A DNA stretch of 64,000 bases, from assembly GCF_014851395.1 (NCBI RefSeq), contig NW_024040040.1, positions 21,681,000 to 21,744,999 on the forward strand, given 5' to 3'. This document shows positions 37,801 through 43,308 of the stretch, piece after piece. A program made the position numbers and the translations under genes. How positions within the stretch are numbered: the stretch's first letter is position 1; the number at the start of each line of letters is the position of its first letter. The notes beneath the pieces are model-generated. The model did no database searches. It was not told the origin of the DNA and saw only the letters and a program-made list of their open reading frames with translations. This DNA comes from Micropterus salmoides. Lineage: Eukaryota > Chordata > Actinopteri > Centrarchiformes > Centrarchidae.

Positions 37801-39599
37801 AGCTCCACATAGGGGACACAGGAAGTGACATATAACACCTTCATGCGGCGTCATAACCGCGTAGCAAATTCACAGCCGCACCGGCAGAGCTCCAGAATAT
37901 GCAACTCGGCCGGCTCACGCGCGGACACGCTTAAAAGTGCGAGGGCCCGCCCAACGCTGCTTGCAGCTTTAATTTAACATTAAATTTGAGCTGGAAAATT
38001 AATTAAGTAGCACAGGATAATATTTCTGTATCATGTTCTTTAAAAAGAAACTATTTAAACGGTGTTGAAGCATGGCATTAGTACAACATAAATTAAAGGA
38101 ATATCAGTGAGCATTGAGGAAGATTAAAACACTGCATATGAACTTTCTTTATGGATTCTTCTTTTCAACAACAACATGGTAATATAACTACTCAAATGGA
38201 GTGGCGAGGCCTGCTAAGTAACTTAACAAAGATTATTTAATTAAACAAGGTAATAGGCAAGTTATAAGGAGACAGTATTCATTTGTCCACACAAAGGAAT
38301 TTGGGGCAGTGTCCTTCTCTGGTGTCTGGAGTTCCTCACACCTAGCTGTGAAAGTGAGAGGGCATGTTAAGAGTCCAAATTAAAGGCTCTTTGGTGGGGT
38401 AGAGAGTCAAGACTGAAGAGGAGATCTTTGATGTTTTGAAGTAATTTGAAAGAGGAACTTCGTTACAATGTTTACCCTGCCCTTTTGGTCTTGCCATTTA
38501 GAGGTTGTTTATTTTAGGGCTGCGGAGGTCCTAATAGCCTGGTTCAGGTTGAGGTTAGTCTCTGTGTAATGTTAATATTGTCATTTTAATAGTCATGCAT
38601 AGAGTCTGTTATCTCAACTTTATTTATTATTTTACTCTCTTGGGAATTGTTATCCTGCATTTTGTTCCTTTTTGTGGATTCAGAGATGTGACTATGACAA
38701 GCATGCAACCTAAACCTGCTTTAAATGTGACAAATTGATGCATTTAGTCTCTGATGAAGTTCATGTTTCTAGGGTAGACAATTTTACTGGTGTAACTGAT
38801 GATTTGCCTCAAGTCTGTCACCTAAGGTGAGGTAGAGTGGTAGAACCTGATCAGGACTTTGAGGTCAATCCAGGGATCAAACCTGATCACCTTTGAGAAA
38901 TGATGTCAAAGATTTAAATTCGCTTTAATCTGCCTATGGTGAGTCCAATGGCACAACAAATCATTGAAGAGATCTAAGGTGTTTGTGTAGTAGAGGGAGT
39001 CAGTGGGAACAGTTGCCTGGAGGTCACTTTTGTCAGGCTTCATGACATCTTAACATTGGAACCAACAATGAGCATGTCTGGATTTGTAACAGGACCGGAC
39101 TGTACCAAAAGGGAAGCTTTTATTCAAAAATGATCAATATACCGTAACGTATGTGTATTGTTCGACCATTTAAAATGGTTCAAGTTCTGTATGGCTCCAA
39201 CCAATAAGTAATATAGTAATATTATAAAACATCTTAAAAGGCAGTGGAATAAATGTGTACAATTATTTGGTTAATGTAGCCTGTTAACCCGTACCCAACT
39301 GTTAACATCCCTGAAATGAAAAGAGAAAAACTGAATGATGTGACTTTTCTGTGGGATAAACGAAAAGCACTGGTTACTGTCTCAGATGGTTTTGGATCTC
39401 ACACTGCTGATGCAGCCTGAAGTTCTGTGAGAAGGTACAAGGTGAATGTTAATCTGGCATGATTACTGTTTCCTGCAGGATTCATTGACTTCATCGTGGA
39501 GCCAACATTCACTGTGTTGATGGAAATGATTGAGAAGATTGTGACACCGCTTATTGAGGAAGCATCTCGCTCTGGATTGGCTGGCTTCAGAAACTCTAG
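4757..39599 (+). CDS. pde1c: pde1c, Ca2+/calmodulin-dependent cyclic-nucleotide phosphodiesterase (partial, 10 exons)
   Basis: Ten exons join in one frame (180, 67, 117, 141, 101, 129, 102, 121, 82 and 121 nt). The product is most of a PDE1 catalytic domain, which hydrolyses cAMP and cGMP in the cytosol and is activated by Ca2+/calmodulin. The domain motifs appear in order: DWLASTFTRQ; NPYHSLIHAADVTQT (histidines of the active site); HDYEHTGTTN (the HD metal signature); HTADISHP (metal-site Asp); VAQSQI then GFIDFIVEPTF (purine-selecting Gln and stacking Phe). PDE1C is favoured over PDE1A and PDE1B by YRRTSNM, LSYPP, ISALISFV, QDDEEINIL and KPKALSLLLHTADISHPAK. The calmodulin-binding N-terminal exons and the C-terminal tail are not found in the window. 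All ten exons are intact. Teleosts often keep two pde1c copies; which one this is cannot be decided here. Confidence 0.93.
4937..6121 (+). other. Intron A, unremarkable part
   Basis: A/T-rich intron. I see no further gene, RNA or clear mobile element before the AC microsatellite. Confidence 0.5.
6122..6197. repeat. (AC)n microsatellite
   Basis: An uninterrupted run of about 38 AC dinucleotides in intron A of pde1c, followed by a few degenerate repeats. It is the typical vertebrate dinucleotide microsatellite and is likely length-polymorphic. The Cys-Val open frame on the other strand is an artefact of the repeat. Confidence 0.97.
6494..6560 (+). CDS. pde1c: pde1c exon B
   Basis: The exon follows CTGTGACAG and ends before GTATTA. 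It encodes (R)MYRRTSNMAGLSYPPNVITV plus LK. YRRTSNM and LSYPP are typical of PDE1C rather than PDE1A or PDE1B. Confidence 0.9.
6561..7609 (+). other. Intron B
   Basis: Intron with a polypyrimidine tract and TAG acceptor (CTCTTCTAG, ending at 7609). I see no gene or clear repeat apart from a short ATT-rich run near 7320-7360. Confidence 0.5.
7610..7726 (+). CDS. pde1c: pde1c exon C
   Basis: 117 nt, 39 codons, phase 0 at both ends, donor GTATGC. It reads HVDMWSFDVFALNDASGDHA and on to YELLTRYDLINRFK, the helical region before the metal-binding core of PDE1. Confidence 0.93.
7862..9081. mobile_element. Repeat element with CAGAGATG ends and 206-bp inverted arms
   Basis: Ends are CAGAGATG (7862-7869) and CATCTCTG (9074-9081). 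Inside, 8339-8544 and 8816-9021 are inverted copies that look identical over 206 bp. Positions 8199-8336 and 8554-8691 are direct copies that look identical over 138 bp. Sequence near the ends is rich in short GACTC/GAGTC-type repeats. I see no transposase and no target duplication (flanking 8-mers TGGTAGGG and GGATGTCC differ). The two mirror-image open frames are products of the inversion, not genes. It is probably a non-autonomous DNA transposon that duplicated and inverted part of itself. Confidence 0.5.
9082..9950 (+). other. Intron C, unremarkable part
   Basis: A/T-rich intron sequence with no feature I can support. Confidence 0.4.
9960..10185 (-). mobile_element. tRNA-derived SINE (V-SINE-like)
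   Basis: Read on the minus strand, the head carries a box-A-like GGTGTAATGGATAAGAC and a box-B-like GGTTCAATCCC, as in tRNA-derived SINEs. The 3' part contains TTGTAAGTCGCTTTGGATAA, a tail common in fish SINEs. It lies in intron C, antisense to pde1c, and its head ends about 40 bp before the exon D acceptor. It is a degenerate retroposon, not a functional tRNA gene, because no tRNA stem set can be closed. Confidence 0.7.
10224..10364 (+). CDS. pde1c: pde1c exon D (active-site histidines)
   Basis: 141 nt, 47 codons, phase 0. The acceptor is TGTATTTCAG and the donor GTAAGT. It reads VPISALISFVDTLEVGYRKH then KNPYHSLIHAADVTQT. The YHSLIHAADV block supplies the conserved active-site histidines of class I phosphodiesterases. 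Confidence 0.94.
10365..11757 (+). other. Intron D, first part, with one short hairpin
   Basis: No gene seen. A perfect 12-bp stem with a 5-nt loop lies at 11022-11050 (arm ACTACCCCTCAC). A GA-rich run lies at 11674-11693. The rest is ordinary A/T-rich intron. Confidence 0.5.
11758..15178. mobile_element. Possible old hAT-type element
   Basis: The right end reads, in reverse complement, CAGTGGCGCTATCAGTTGGG, a terminus typical of fish hAT elements. It is followed by GCTACCAA (15179-15186). The proposed left end at 11758 is preceded by GCTACCGG (11750-11757), matching 6 of 8, as expected of a decayed 8-bp target duplication. Sequence next to both ends contains related GGTGGCCA and GGGGC blocks. 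The left terminal bases are not a clean CAGTG, no transposase is visible, and another repeat lies inside, so the call is tentative. Confidence 0.35.
11950..13330 (-). repeat. Unclassified dispersed repeat, copy 1 (family B)
   Basis: Read on the minus strand, this copy aligns with three + strand blocks at 23.93-24.88, 33.46-34.18 and 37.97-38.5 kb. Shared landmarks are CAGTGAAATTTATTAACTAA, TTCTTTTCAACAACAAC, GAGCTGGAAAATTAA and a GGGGCACCACC-like block. There is no open frame of note. It may be an LTR or the interior of a larger element; I cannot assign it. It matters because it preserves the empty target site of the 4-kb unit inserted at 34179. Confidence 0.7.
15179..15664 (+). other. Intron D, non-coding
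   Basis: No feature that I can support between the candidate hAT end and the inverted repeat at 15665. Confidence 0.4.
15665..15814. repeat. Perfect 25-bp inverted repeat, 100-bp loop
   Basis: Positions 15665-15689 and 15790-15814 are exact reverse complements (arm begins TCATCCAGCCAGAGGGAACG). The C/T-rich loop is 100 nt. It could be the core of a small DNA transposon or a snap-back structure. Both strands are open across it, giving unrelated 142- and 100-codon frames that I regard as chance. Confidence 0.85.
15815..16453 (+). other. Intron D, non-coding
   Basis: No gene or clear element seen; A/T-rich. Confidence 0.4.
16454..16503. mobile_element. Candidate DNA-transposon terminus
   Basis: The block starting GGCCTGTACTACGAAGGGAG and ending in an AGAGTTAACTCTGGGTTA near-palindrome resembles terminal sequence seen in many fish DNA transposons. 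Its partner end was not found, so the call is weak. Confidence 0.25.
16505..18060 (-). pseudogene. Decayed DIRS-like retrotransposon (gag-like and RNase H remnants)
   Basis: On the minus strand near 18.0 kb the sequence reads GDLRPHCEACLGPEH, then EEWRRWADSFAVQDEEVW, resembling the Cys/His-containing ORF1 of fish DIRS elements. Near 16.6-16.5 kb it reads HFTPLLQNEHLLVRTDNKAA, then AAYI, close to the RNase H core of DIRS-type elements. The order (gag-like, then RNase H) is correct for one element. The ~1.4 kb between is too short for the RT and is full of stops, so the RT is probably deleted. The region is noticeably more G/C-rich than its surroundings. Confidence 0.5.
18755..18806 (+). repeat. 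(CT)n microsatellite serving as the exon E polypyrimidine tract
   Basis: A pure CT repeat of about 26 units runs directly into the AG of the exon E acceptor (CTCTCAG ends at 18807). It therefore forms the entire polypyrimidine tract of intron D. Confidence 0.95.
18808..18908 (+). CDS. pde1c: pde1c exon E (HD metal motif)
   Basis: 101 nt. It reads HWLTELEIFAIIFAAAIHDY then EHTGTTNNFHIQT(R). HDYEHTG is the class I phosphodiesterase signature whose His and Asp bind the catalytic metals. The donor is GTAATT and an Arg codon is split with exon F. Confidence 0.95.
19081..19209 (+). CDS. pde1c: pde1c exon F
   Basis: 129 nt after TCATTTGCAG, donor GTGAGA. It reads SDTAMLYNDRAVQENHHVSS then AYRLLQDDEEINILSNLSKD, DW(R). 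The double Glu in QDDEEINIL is typical of PDE1C. Confidence 0.94.
19210..20816 (+). other. Intron F
   Basis: No further gene seen. The acceptor for exon G is TTTAAG ending at 20816, with a modest polypyrimidine tract. An AG two bases further would break the frame. Confidence 0.5.
20817..20918 (+). CDS. pde1c: pde1c exon G
   Basis: 102 nt, donor GTGAGT. It reads ELRTLVVEMVLATDMSCHFQ then QLKAMKTFLQQPD(A). ATDMSCHFQQ is a well-conserved PDE1 block. Confidence 0.94.
21085..21330 (-). mobile_element. tRNA-derived SINE, decayed
   Basis: On the minus strand the head has box-A-like TGTGGCTTAGGAAGTAAAG and box-B-like AGTTCAAGCCCC. The distal part has CAAAGCGCTTTTT-like sequence (on the + strand) typical of a common fish retroposon. 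It lies in intron G. Confidence 0.6.
21331..21980 (+). other. Intron G, remainder
   Basis: No feature beyond the exon H acceptor (GTATTTGCAG, ending at 21980). Confidence 0.5.
21981..22101 (+). CDS. pde1c: pde1c exon H (metal-site Asp)
   Basis: 121 nt, donor GTAGTC. It reads (A)IDKPKALSLLLHTADISHPA then KRWDLHHRWTRSLLEEFFRQ. The Asp of HTADISHP is the second metal-site aspartate of the family. Confidence 0.95.
22102..22403 (+). other. Intron H, first part
   Basis: Ordinary A/T-rich intron, no feature seen. Confidence 0.4.
22404..22959 (+). mobile_element. Short copy 1 of the TTAAAGCTGC family
   Basis: It begins TTAAAGCTGCAAGCAGCG and ends with two copies of the ~50-bp tail (each ending GGGCCCTAA). 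The head monomer is followed by pieces of the 1.7-kb middle segment (around 22698-22800), a poly-A and a TA run. All 467-bp monomers are absent. It is an internal-deletion derivative of the full 4-kb unit. Confidence 0.85.
22960..23651 (+). mobile_element. Short copy 2 of the TTAAAGCTGC family (693 bp)
   Basis: It joins head-to-tail with copy 1 at CCCTAA|TTAAAG. It has the head, part of one monomer running straight into GTTTGCAAATTTTGG-type 3' sequence, an A-rich tract and one tail. It lacks the 1.7-kb middle segment, so the head-to-monomer junction is seen uninterrupted here. The flanks are AAGTAAA and TGATGG, with no obvious target duplication. It lies in intron H of pde1c, about 60 bp before exon I. 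Confidence 0.88.
23713..23794 (+). CDS. pde1c: pde1c exon I (purine-selecting Gln)
   Basis: 82 nt, donor GTAAGG. It reads GDKEAKLGLPFSPLCDRKST then MVAQSQI(G). The Gln of SQIG is the invariant residue that contacts the cyclic-nucleotide base. The Gly codon is split with exon J, 15.7 kb downstream. Confidence 0.95.
23930..24879 (+). repeat. Unclassified dispersed repeat, copy 2 part 1 (family B)
   Basis: It aligns, in opposite orientation, with the copy at 11.95-13.33 kb (shared CAGTGAAATTTATTAACTAA, CAAAGAAATAA, TATTGGACATCA). It is cut at its right end by the 4-kb unit starting at 24880 and resumes at 33457. Confidence 0.7.
25113..26812. repeat. 1.7-kb middle segment of unit 1, partly hAT-derived
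   Basis: Flanked on both sides by a direct repeat of about 60 bp (GGGTGGGA, then AGTTATCAAGCACGTAAAG to ATGTACACTGAA). The first ~600 bp match, in reverse orientation, the interior of the hAT element at 40159-42875 (shared GGGGTGTGGGCTGTAT, GAAGGTGGATCAAAC, TACTGTACA). The middle holds CCAAT and ATTTGCAT boxes (the latter at 26442-26449). The last ~340 bp are A/T-rich ATAAATAA repeats ending GGATCGGTCCTCCATA. Confidence 0.75.
27231..28180 (+). promoter_or_regulatory. Three CTCF-like sites, forward, unit 1
   Basis: CCAGCAGGTGGCGCTA occurs at 27231-27246, 27698-27713 and 28165-28180, exactly 467 bp apart. It matches the vertebrate CTCF core (CCASYAGRKGGCRSTR-like). Binding is not shown by sequence alone. 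Confidence 0.6.
31245..32194 (+). promoter_or_regulatory. Three CTCF-like sites, forward, unit 2
   Basis: The 16-bp core CCAGCAGGTGGCGCTA is at 31245-31260, 31712-31727 and 32179-32194, with 467-bp spacing. Inferred from motif match only. Confidence 0.6.
32797..33456 (+). repeat. Tandem array of 12 element 3' tails
   Basis: Each ~48-bp tail has AGCAAATTCAATAGGGAC, an imperfect 28-nt hairpin (arms GGGACCTCGCACG and CGTGCTCGGGCCC), and ends CTAA. Ends fall at 32848, 32906, 32964, 33027, 33079, 33130, 33188 (variant CTCA), 33239, 33295, 33351, 33402 and 33456, separated by short A/T linkers. The later tails use AATCTTAGC instead of AATCCGAGC, so two tail subtypes are present. Confidence 0.92.
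33457..34178 (+). repeat. Unclassified dispersed repeat, copy 2 part 2 (family B)
   Basis: The interval 34005-34178 aligns with the minus-strand copy near 12.66-12.8 kb (CAGATTAT, TACAGAGTGA, CTTGGGGGA). The block separates two oppositely oriented 4-kb units. The first ~250 bp (33457-33720) are G/C-richer and not matched to anything here. Confidence 0.6.
34179..37973 (-). mobile_element. 4-kb unit 3, inverted, five tails
   Basis: Reverse orientation. Five tails (each beginning TTAGGGCCCGAGCAC on the + strand) lie at about 34179, 34230, 34284, 34351 and 34405, then a T-rich tract, terminal monomer, two 467-bp monomers, the middle segment and the head ending GCTTGCAGCTTTAA near 37972. It sits inside family B. 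Compared with the intact paralogue near 12.6 kb, the junction shows no target-site duplication. Confidence 0.87.
35071..35554 (-). promoter_or_regulatory. Two CTCF-like sites, reverse, unit 3
   Basis: TAGCGCCACCTGCTGG (reverse of the core) is at 35071-35086 and 35539-35554. They point toward the forward sites at 27.2-32.2 kb, giving a convergent arrangement. Confidence 0.6.
37974..38500 (+). repeat. Unclassified dispersed repeat, copy 2 part 3 (family B)
   Basis: It continues family B after unit 3 (TTAACATTAAATTTGAGCTG, then TTCTTTTCAACAACAAC), matching the minus-strand copy at 12.4-12.6 kb. The right boundary is approximate. Confidence 0.65.
38501..39478 (+). other. Intron I, last part
   Basis: No gene or clear element. 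The acceptor for exon J is TGTTTCCTGCAG, ending at 39478. Confidence 0.5.
39479..39599 (+). CDS. pde1c: pde1c exon J
   Basis: 121 nt, donor GTGACA. It reads (G)FIDFIVEPTFTVLMEMIEKI then VTPLIEEASRSGLAGFRNS. The Phe of GFIDF stacks on the substrate base in this family. The 15,684-bp intron before it carries the 4-kb units. Later exons were not found in the remaining 24 kb. Confidence 0.95.
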
Positions 39600-39809
39600 G
39601 TGACACACCACCCTTATGTCCTGAAAAAAAGACACAAAGTTCTGATGACACATCTGACATCTTAAGTGTTTAGTCCTTTCAGAAATACATCATGTGCCAT
39701 TGTGTCATATCATCATGACCTGCCACTCAAACGTTAAAAATAACAGTATTTCTCTGGACTTTGTTTTGTCTAGTTTAACTTTTGTAAATTCCCTTTCTGT
39801 CATGAATTG

Positions 39810-40158
39810 TCATGTGTTGTAATGATGGAGCAGGCTGAGAACCCAAACGCAGGACACTAGAGCTGAGCAGATATAGTGCACTGATTTATTAACAAAAGGA
39901 GAGCATACTTACAAACTGTGGCTGAGTCCAAATAGAATCCAAAGTAACTAAGAAACACAGGTCCAAAAAACAAAGGGAAAGTACTGCTGGAACAAACACA
40001 GGCAACAGAGCAATACAGGCTACATGCAACAATGAACCAACAAAGACTGAACAGAACACAGACATTGAAATACTCAGGCAAACGAGCAGGGTGGGAACAC
40101 AAAACAGGTGTGAGTCAAGGTAATGAAACAGAATGACAACCAGACAATGACAGCAAAG
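39810..40158. repeat. A-rich dispersed repeat, left part
   Basis: It contains AACCCAAACGCAGGACAC and AACAGGTGTGAGTCAAGGTA, typical of a common fish repeat. It is split by the hAT insertion and resumes at 42876. Confidence 0.5.
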
Positions 40159-42875
40159 CAGTGGCCGCTCCTGCCAAATCTCTCAGGGGGGGTTGCGATC
40201 ATGGCTAAGATGACAAGTTCTATGGTCTAAGTCTGCTATAAGACAAGTATTGTTCCTTAGGCTACATACTGTACAGTATTTGTGAACAGCTACGTCCTGA
40301 AGTTCATTGTCAATGTCTACAATGAATGAACAGTCCACAGTTAAGATCAACCGATCTTTAGACCTTTGGATGTAAAGGCAACTACTTTAGCAATAATGAT
40401 ATAAAAGAATAACTCTCACAATCATCTGATTTAGCTGTAACAAACCTTTTATTTAGGAACAACAAATCCAGAATAAAGCGCAGTGGCACTGGGCTGATAA
40501 TGTGCAATGAACAAAATTTAAAGTTAATCTTGCATTGCAGCTAAGGGATCTCAAGTAATAGGCTACAGTAATGTAATAATGTCACATATACTGGATATGA
40601 AGGTGGATCAAACACAACTATTCTTAAATCTGAATCAGAATCAGTTTTATTGCCAGGTATGTGTACACATACGAGGAATTTGACTCAGGATTGTACATTG
40701 CTCATGATGTGCTTACTTATACAATAATACCATAACACAATAATTAAATAATAATAAAATCAAATCAGACACAAACTACAGAATAGACAACACTAATATA
40801 CACACTATGAACAAAACAATATAGACATATTGACAAATAGTGCAGTGATCAGAGTGTAAAGGATGCAAGAGTAAACTATTCTCATTATGTACATGAAAGT
40901 GGATATGATATACAGGTACACATACACATGCATATACATATACATGCATACATGTACACATGTACACAGTGTGATGGAGCATAGTGCAAAGGATGCTGCA
41001 AAAAATAAACAAGACCTATGACCTTATGACCTGAGGTAGGTGTATTGGTATACAGTATATACAATATGACATAGTATGAACAGCACTGAAATAAAGAATG
41101 GTGAATAAATAAATAATAAGTGGTAACCAGTAATCAAGTGGCTGATTAGAGGCAGAGTTACTGGGTTATTGCACAGGAATTGTTCCTGACACTGTGAGTC
41201 AGAAATCAGCTGTTCATCAGAGTGATGGCTTGTGGGAAGAAACTGCTTCTGTGTGTGTTGGTTTTGGCGTACAGTGCTCTGTAGCGCCTTCCAGAGGGGA
41301 GGAGCTGGAACAGGTTGTGTCCGGGGTGAGATGGATCTGCAGTGATGTTTCCTGCCTGTTTCCTGACTCTGGAAATGTATAAGTCCTGAATGGAGGGCAG
41401 GTTGGCACCGATTATTTTTTCTGCAGTCCTGACTGTATGTTGTAGTCTGTCCTTGTCCTTTTTGGTGGCAGATCCAAACCAGACAGTGATGGAGGTGCAG
41501 AGGACAGACTGAATGATGGCTTTGTAGAACTGGATCAGCAGCTCCTTAGGCAGGTTGAGCTTCTTGAGCTGACGCAGGAAGTACATCCTCTGCTGGGCCT
41601 TCTTGATGATCGTGTCAGTATAGGGCTCCCACTTCAGGTCCTGGGATATAGTTGAATCCAGAAACCTGAAGGATTCCACAGCAGACACAGGGCTGTTGAG
41701 TATGGTGATGGGGGGCAGAGTGGGGGGGCTCCTCCTCCTGAAGTCCACGATCATCTCCACAGTTTTGAGCGTGTTAAGTTCCAGGTTGTTCTGACCGCAC
41801 CAGAGAGCCAGCTGATCAACCTCCTGTAGACCTCCTGTCCCTTCTGTAGGCCGACTCTTCACCGTCCCTTGTTGTTTAACAGGGTACAGATGAAACTAGT
41901 ATTTATTTTCATTCTTTAAGTTACACACATTACACAAGACTAATAAGGTAAGCAGAGATTTGTAAAAATCCATTTGTTATCCTGTAGATACACAGTATTA
42001 TTTGGGGTGTGGGCTGTATAAAAGTATCCACTGTTCTCCTGTACTCTCTGTACTCTGTACCCTGTATAATCACACAGTAACAATGAGCTATGTGCTGTTC
42101 TCCCATTCTTCCTCTGTATTTACACATACACAACAAGGCATGTAAGGGGAAATATAAAAAGGTATATTCTATTATTTTTGGTTTATTTTCTGTGTTGCTT
42201 TCCTGCTTTCTCTTTTTATCCTCCTCTGACAAGATGCCAGTGATGGCCACATCATGCTACCTCCTCTTTCTTCTTGGGTTTCTGGCAATAAAAGAAAAAA
42301 AACAATACTTGTTTTATATTATTATTACAGGTTGAGCTTAATAATAACTATCAAGATTATTAGCTTTGCCTATGGCATTTTACACAGCATAAATTAGCCT
42401 AGTGGCTAGCGGAGTTTTCCTCTCCTCATAGCTTAACAAATTACATGTATTTTTTATACTGTGTCTTACTCACCGCTGGTAAAGTCACTGCCTCTCCCGA
42501 CACAACACCACAGTTGAATTTTCAGCCTGAACGTAAATTTTTCTACAGCAGCTGGTTGTAGTGAGAGCAACAAGCTGGAGGACTGCCGAGTCGTTTTCAG
42601 GTGGCAGAAGCGTAGCTCTGCTGCTGGGCGCATGACATAAACACGTAAGTGCGAGCCCTCCCAGAACCCATAGAGATTGCACTGCAGCAGCCGCAGCTCG
42701 AAAAAAACTGCCTTGACATGAAAGTCTATGAGAGAGATCTGGGCGATTTACAACCAGACTGAAATCGCACCAAAAGAGGCGGGACTCCACAGAACACGAC
42801 TTGACGCTGATTGGACAGCGATATTCAGAGACAAACTTCCCGGCTTGGCAGCCCCTAATGAACAAGCCGCCCCTG
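40159..42875. mobile_element. Non-autonomous hAT element with perfect 8-bp TSD
   Basis: The left end is CAGTGGCCGCTCCTGCC. The right end, in reverse complement, is CAGGGGCGGCTTGTTC. The 8-mer CAGCAAAG directly precedes the left end (40151-40158) and directly follows the right end (42876-42883), the target duplication expected of hAT transposition. No transposase frame is seen. A LINE fragment lies inside it (40631-41870). Its interior (40231-40630 and 41890-42170) is homologous to the middle segment of the 4-kb units. Confidence 0.88.
40631..41870 (-). pseudogene. 3' fragment of a LINE (L2/Rex1-type RT C-terminus)
   Basis: The minus frame 41862-41206 encodes 218 residues: DQLALWCGQNNLELNTLKT, then MIVDFRR, SFRFLDSTISQDLKW, TDTIIKKAQQRMYFLRQLKK, SVLCTSITVWFG and a C-terminus ending FFPQAITLMNS. 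These are the RT thumb and C-terminal motifs of fish L2/Rex1-type LINEs. The 3' tail ends near 40631 with TGAATCAGAATCAGTTTTAT in + orientation. The 5' end is truncated, as is usual for LINE insertions. It is nested inside the hAT element. Confidence 0.82.
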
Positions 42876-43275
42876 CAGCAAAGGCAGACTTCAGACTAAA
42901 ACAGGAAACAGAAACACAGGCTGAATAGACAATAGACAAAAATGTAACTTCACATAGACACTGAACCTAACACTCATAATACAGAAGCAAATAACATGGA
43001 CAAGTCAGACTGACAAAACCCAGAACAAAAGACAACGGACCATGATGAATAAAACAGAACACATATAAAATCCAAATGGGAAAGTAACTAGTAAACAGAT
43101 CTAAGAATTTAAGCACAGAAGTAAGACTGCATACTAAGTTTACTTTTACCAGTCCAGTGTCTAAGTTGAACATATGCCAGTGATCATAACAGACAAGACT
43201 GAACACAGGAAACACCTGACATGGACCCAACAACCCTCCAAATAATACCTGAAAACCCCAAACCATGACACTTTG
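42876..43275. repeat. A-rich dispersed repeat, right part
   Basis: Continuation of the repeat at 39810 after the hAT insertion. It contains GAAACACAGGCTGAATAGAC and ends CCAAACCATGACACTTTGTG. The family was not determined. Confidence 0.45.
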
Positions 43276-43308
43276 TGTCTGGCAAGTGTCAGAAAAATAC
43301 AACCACAA

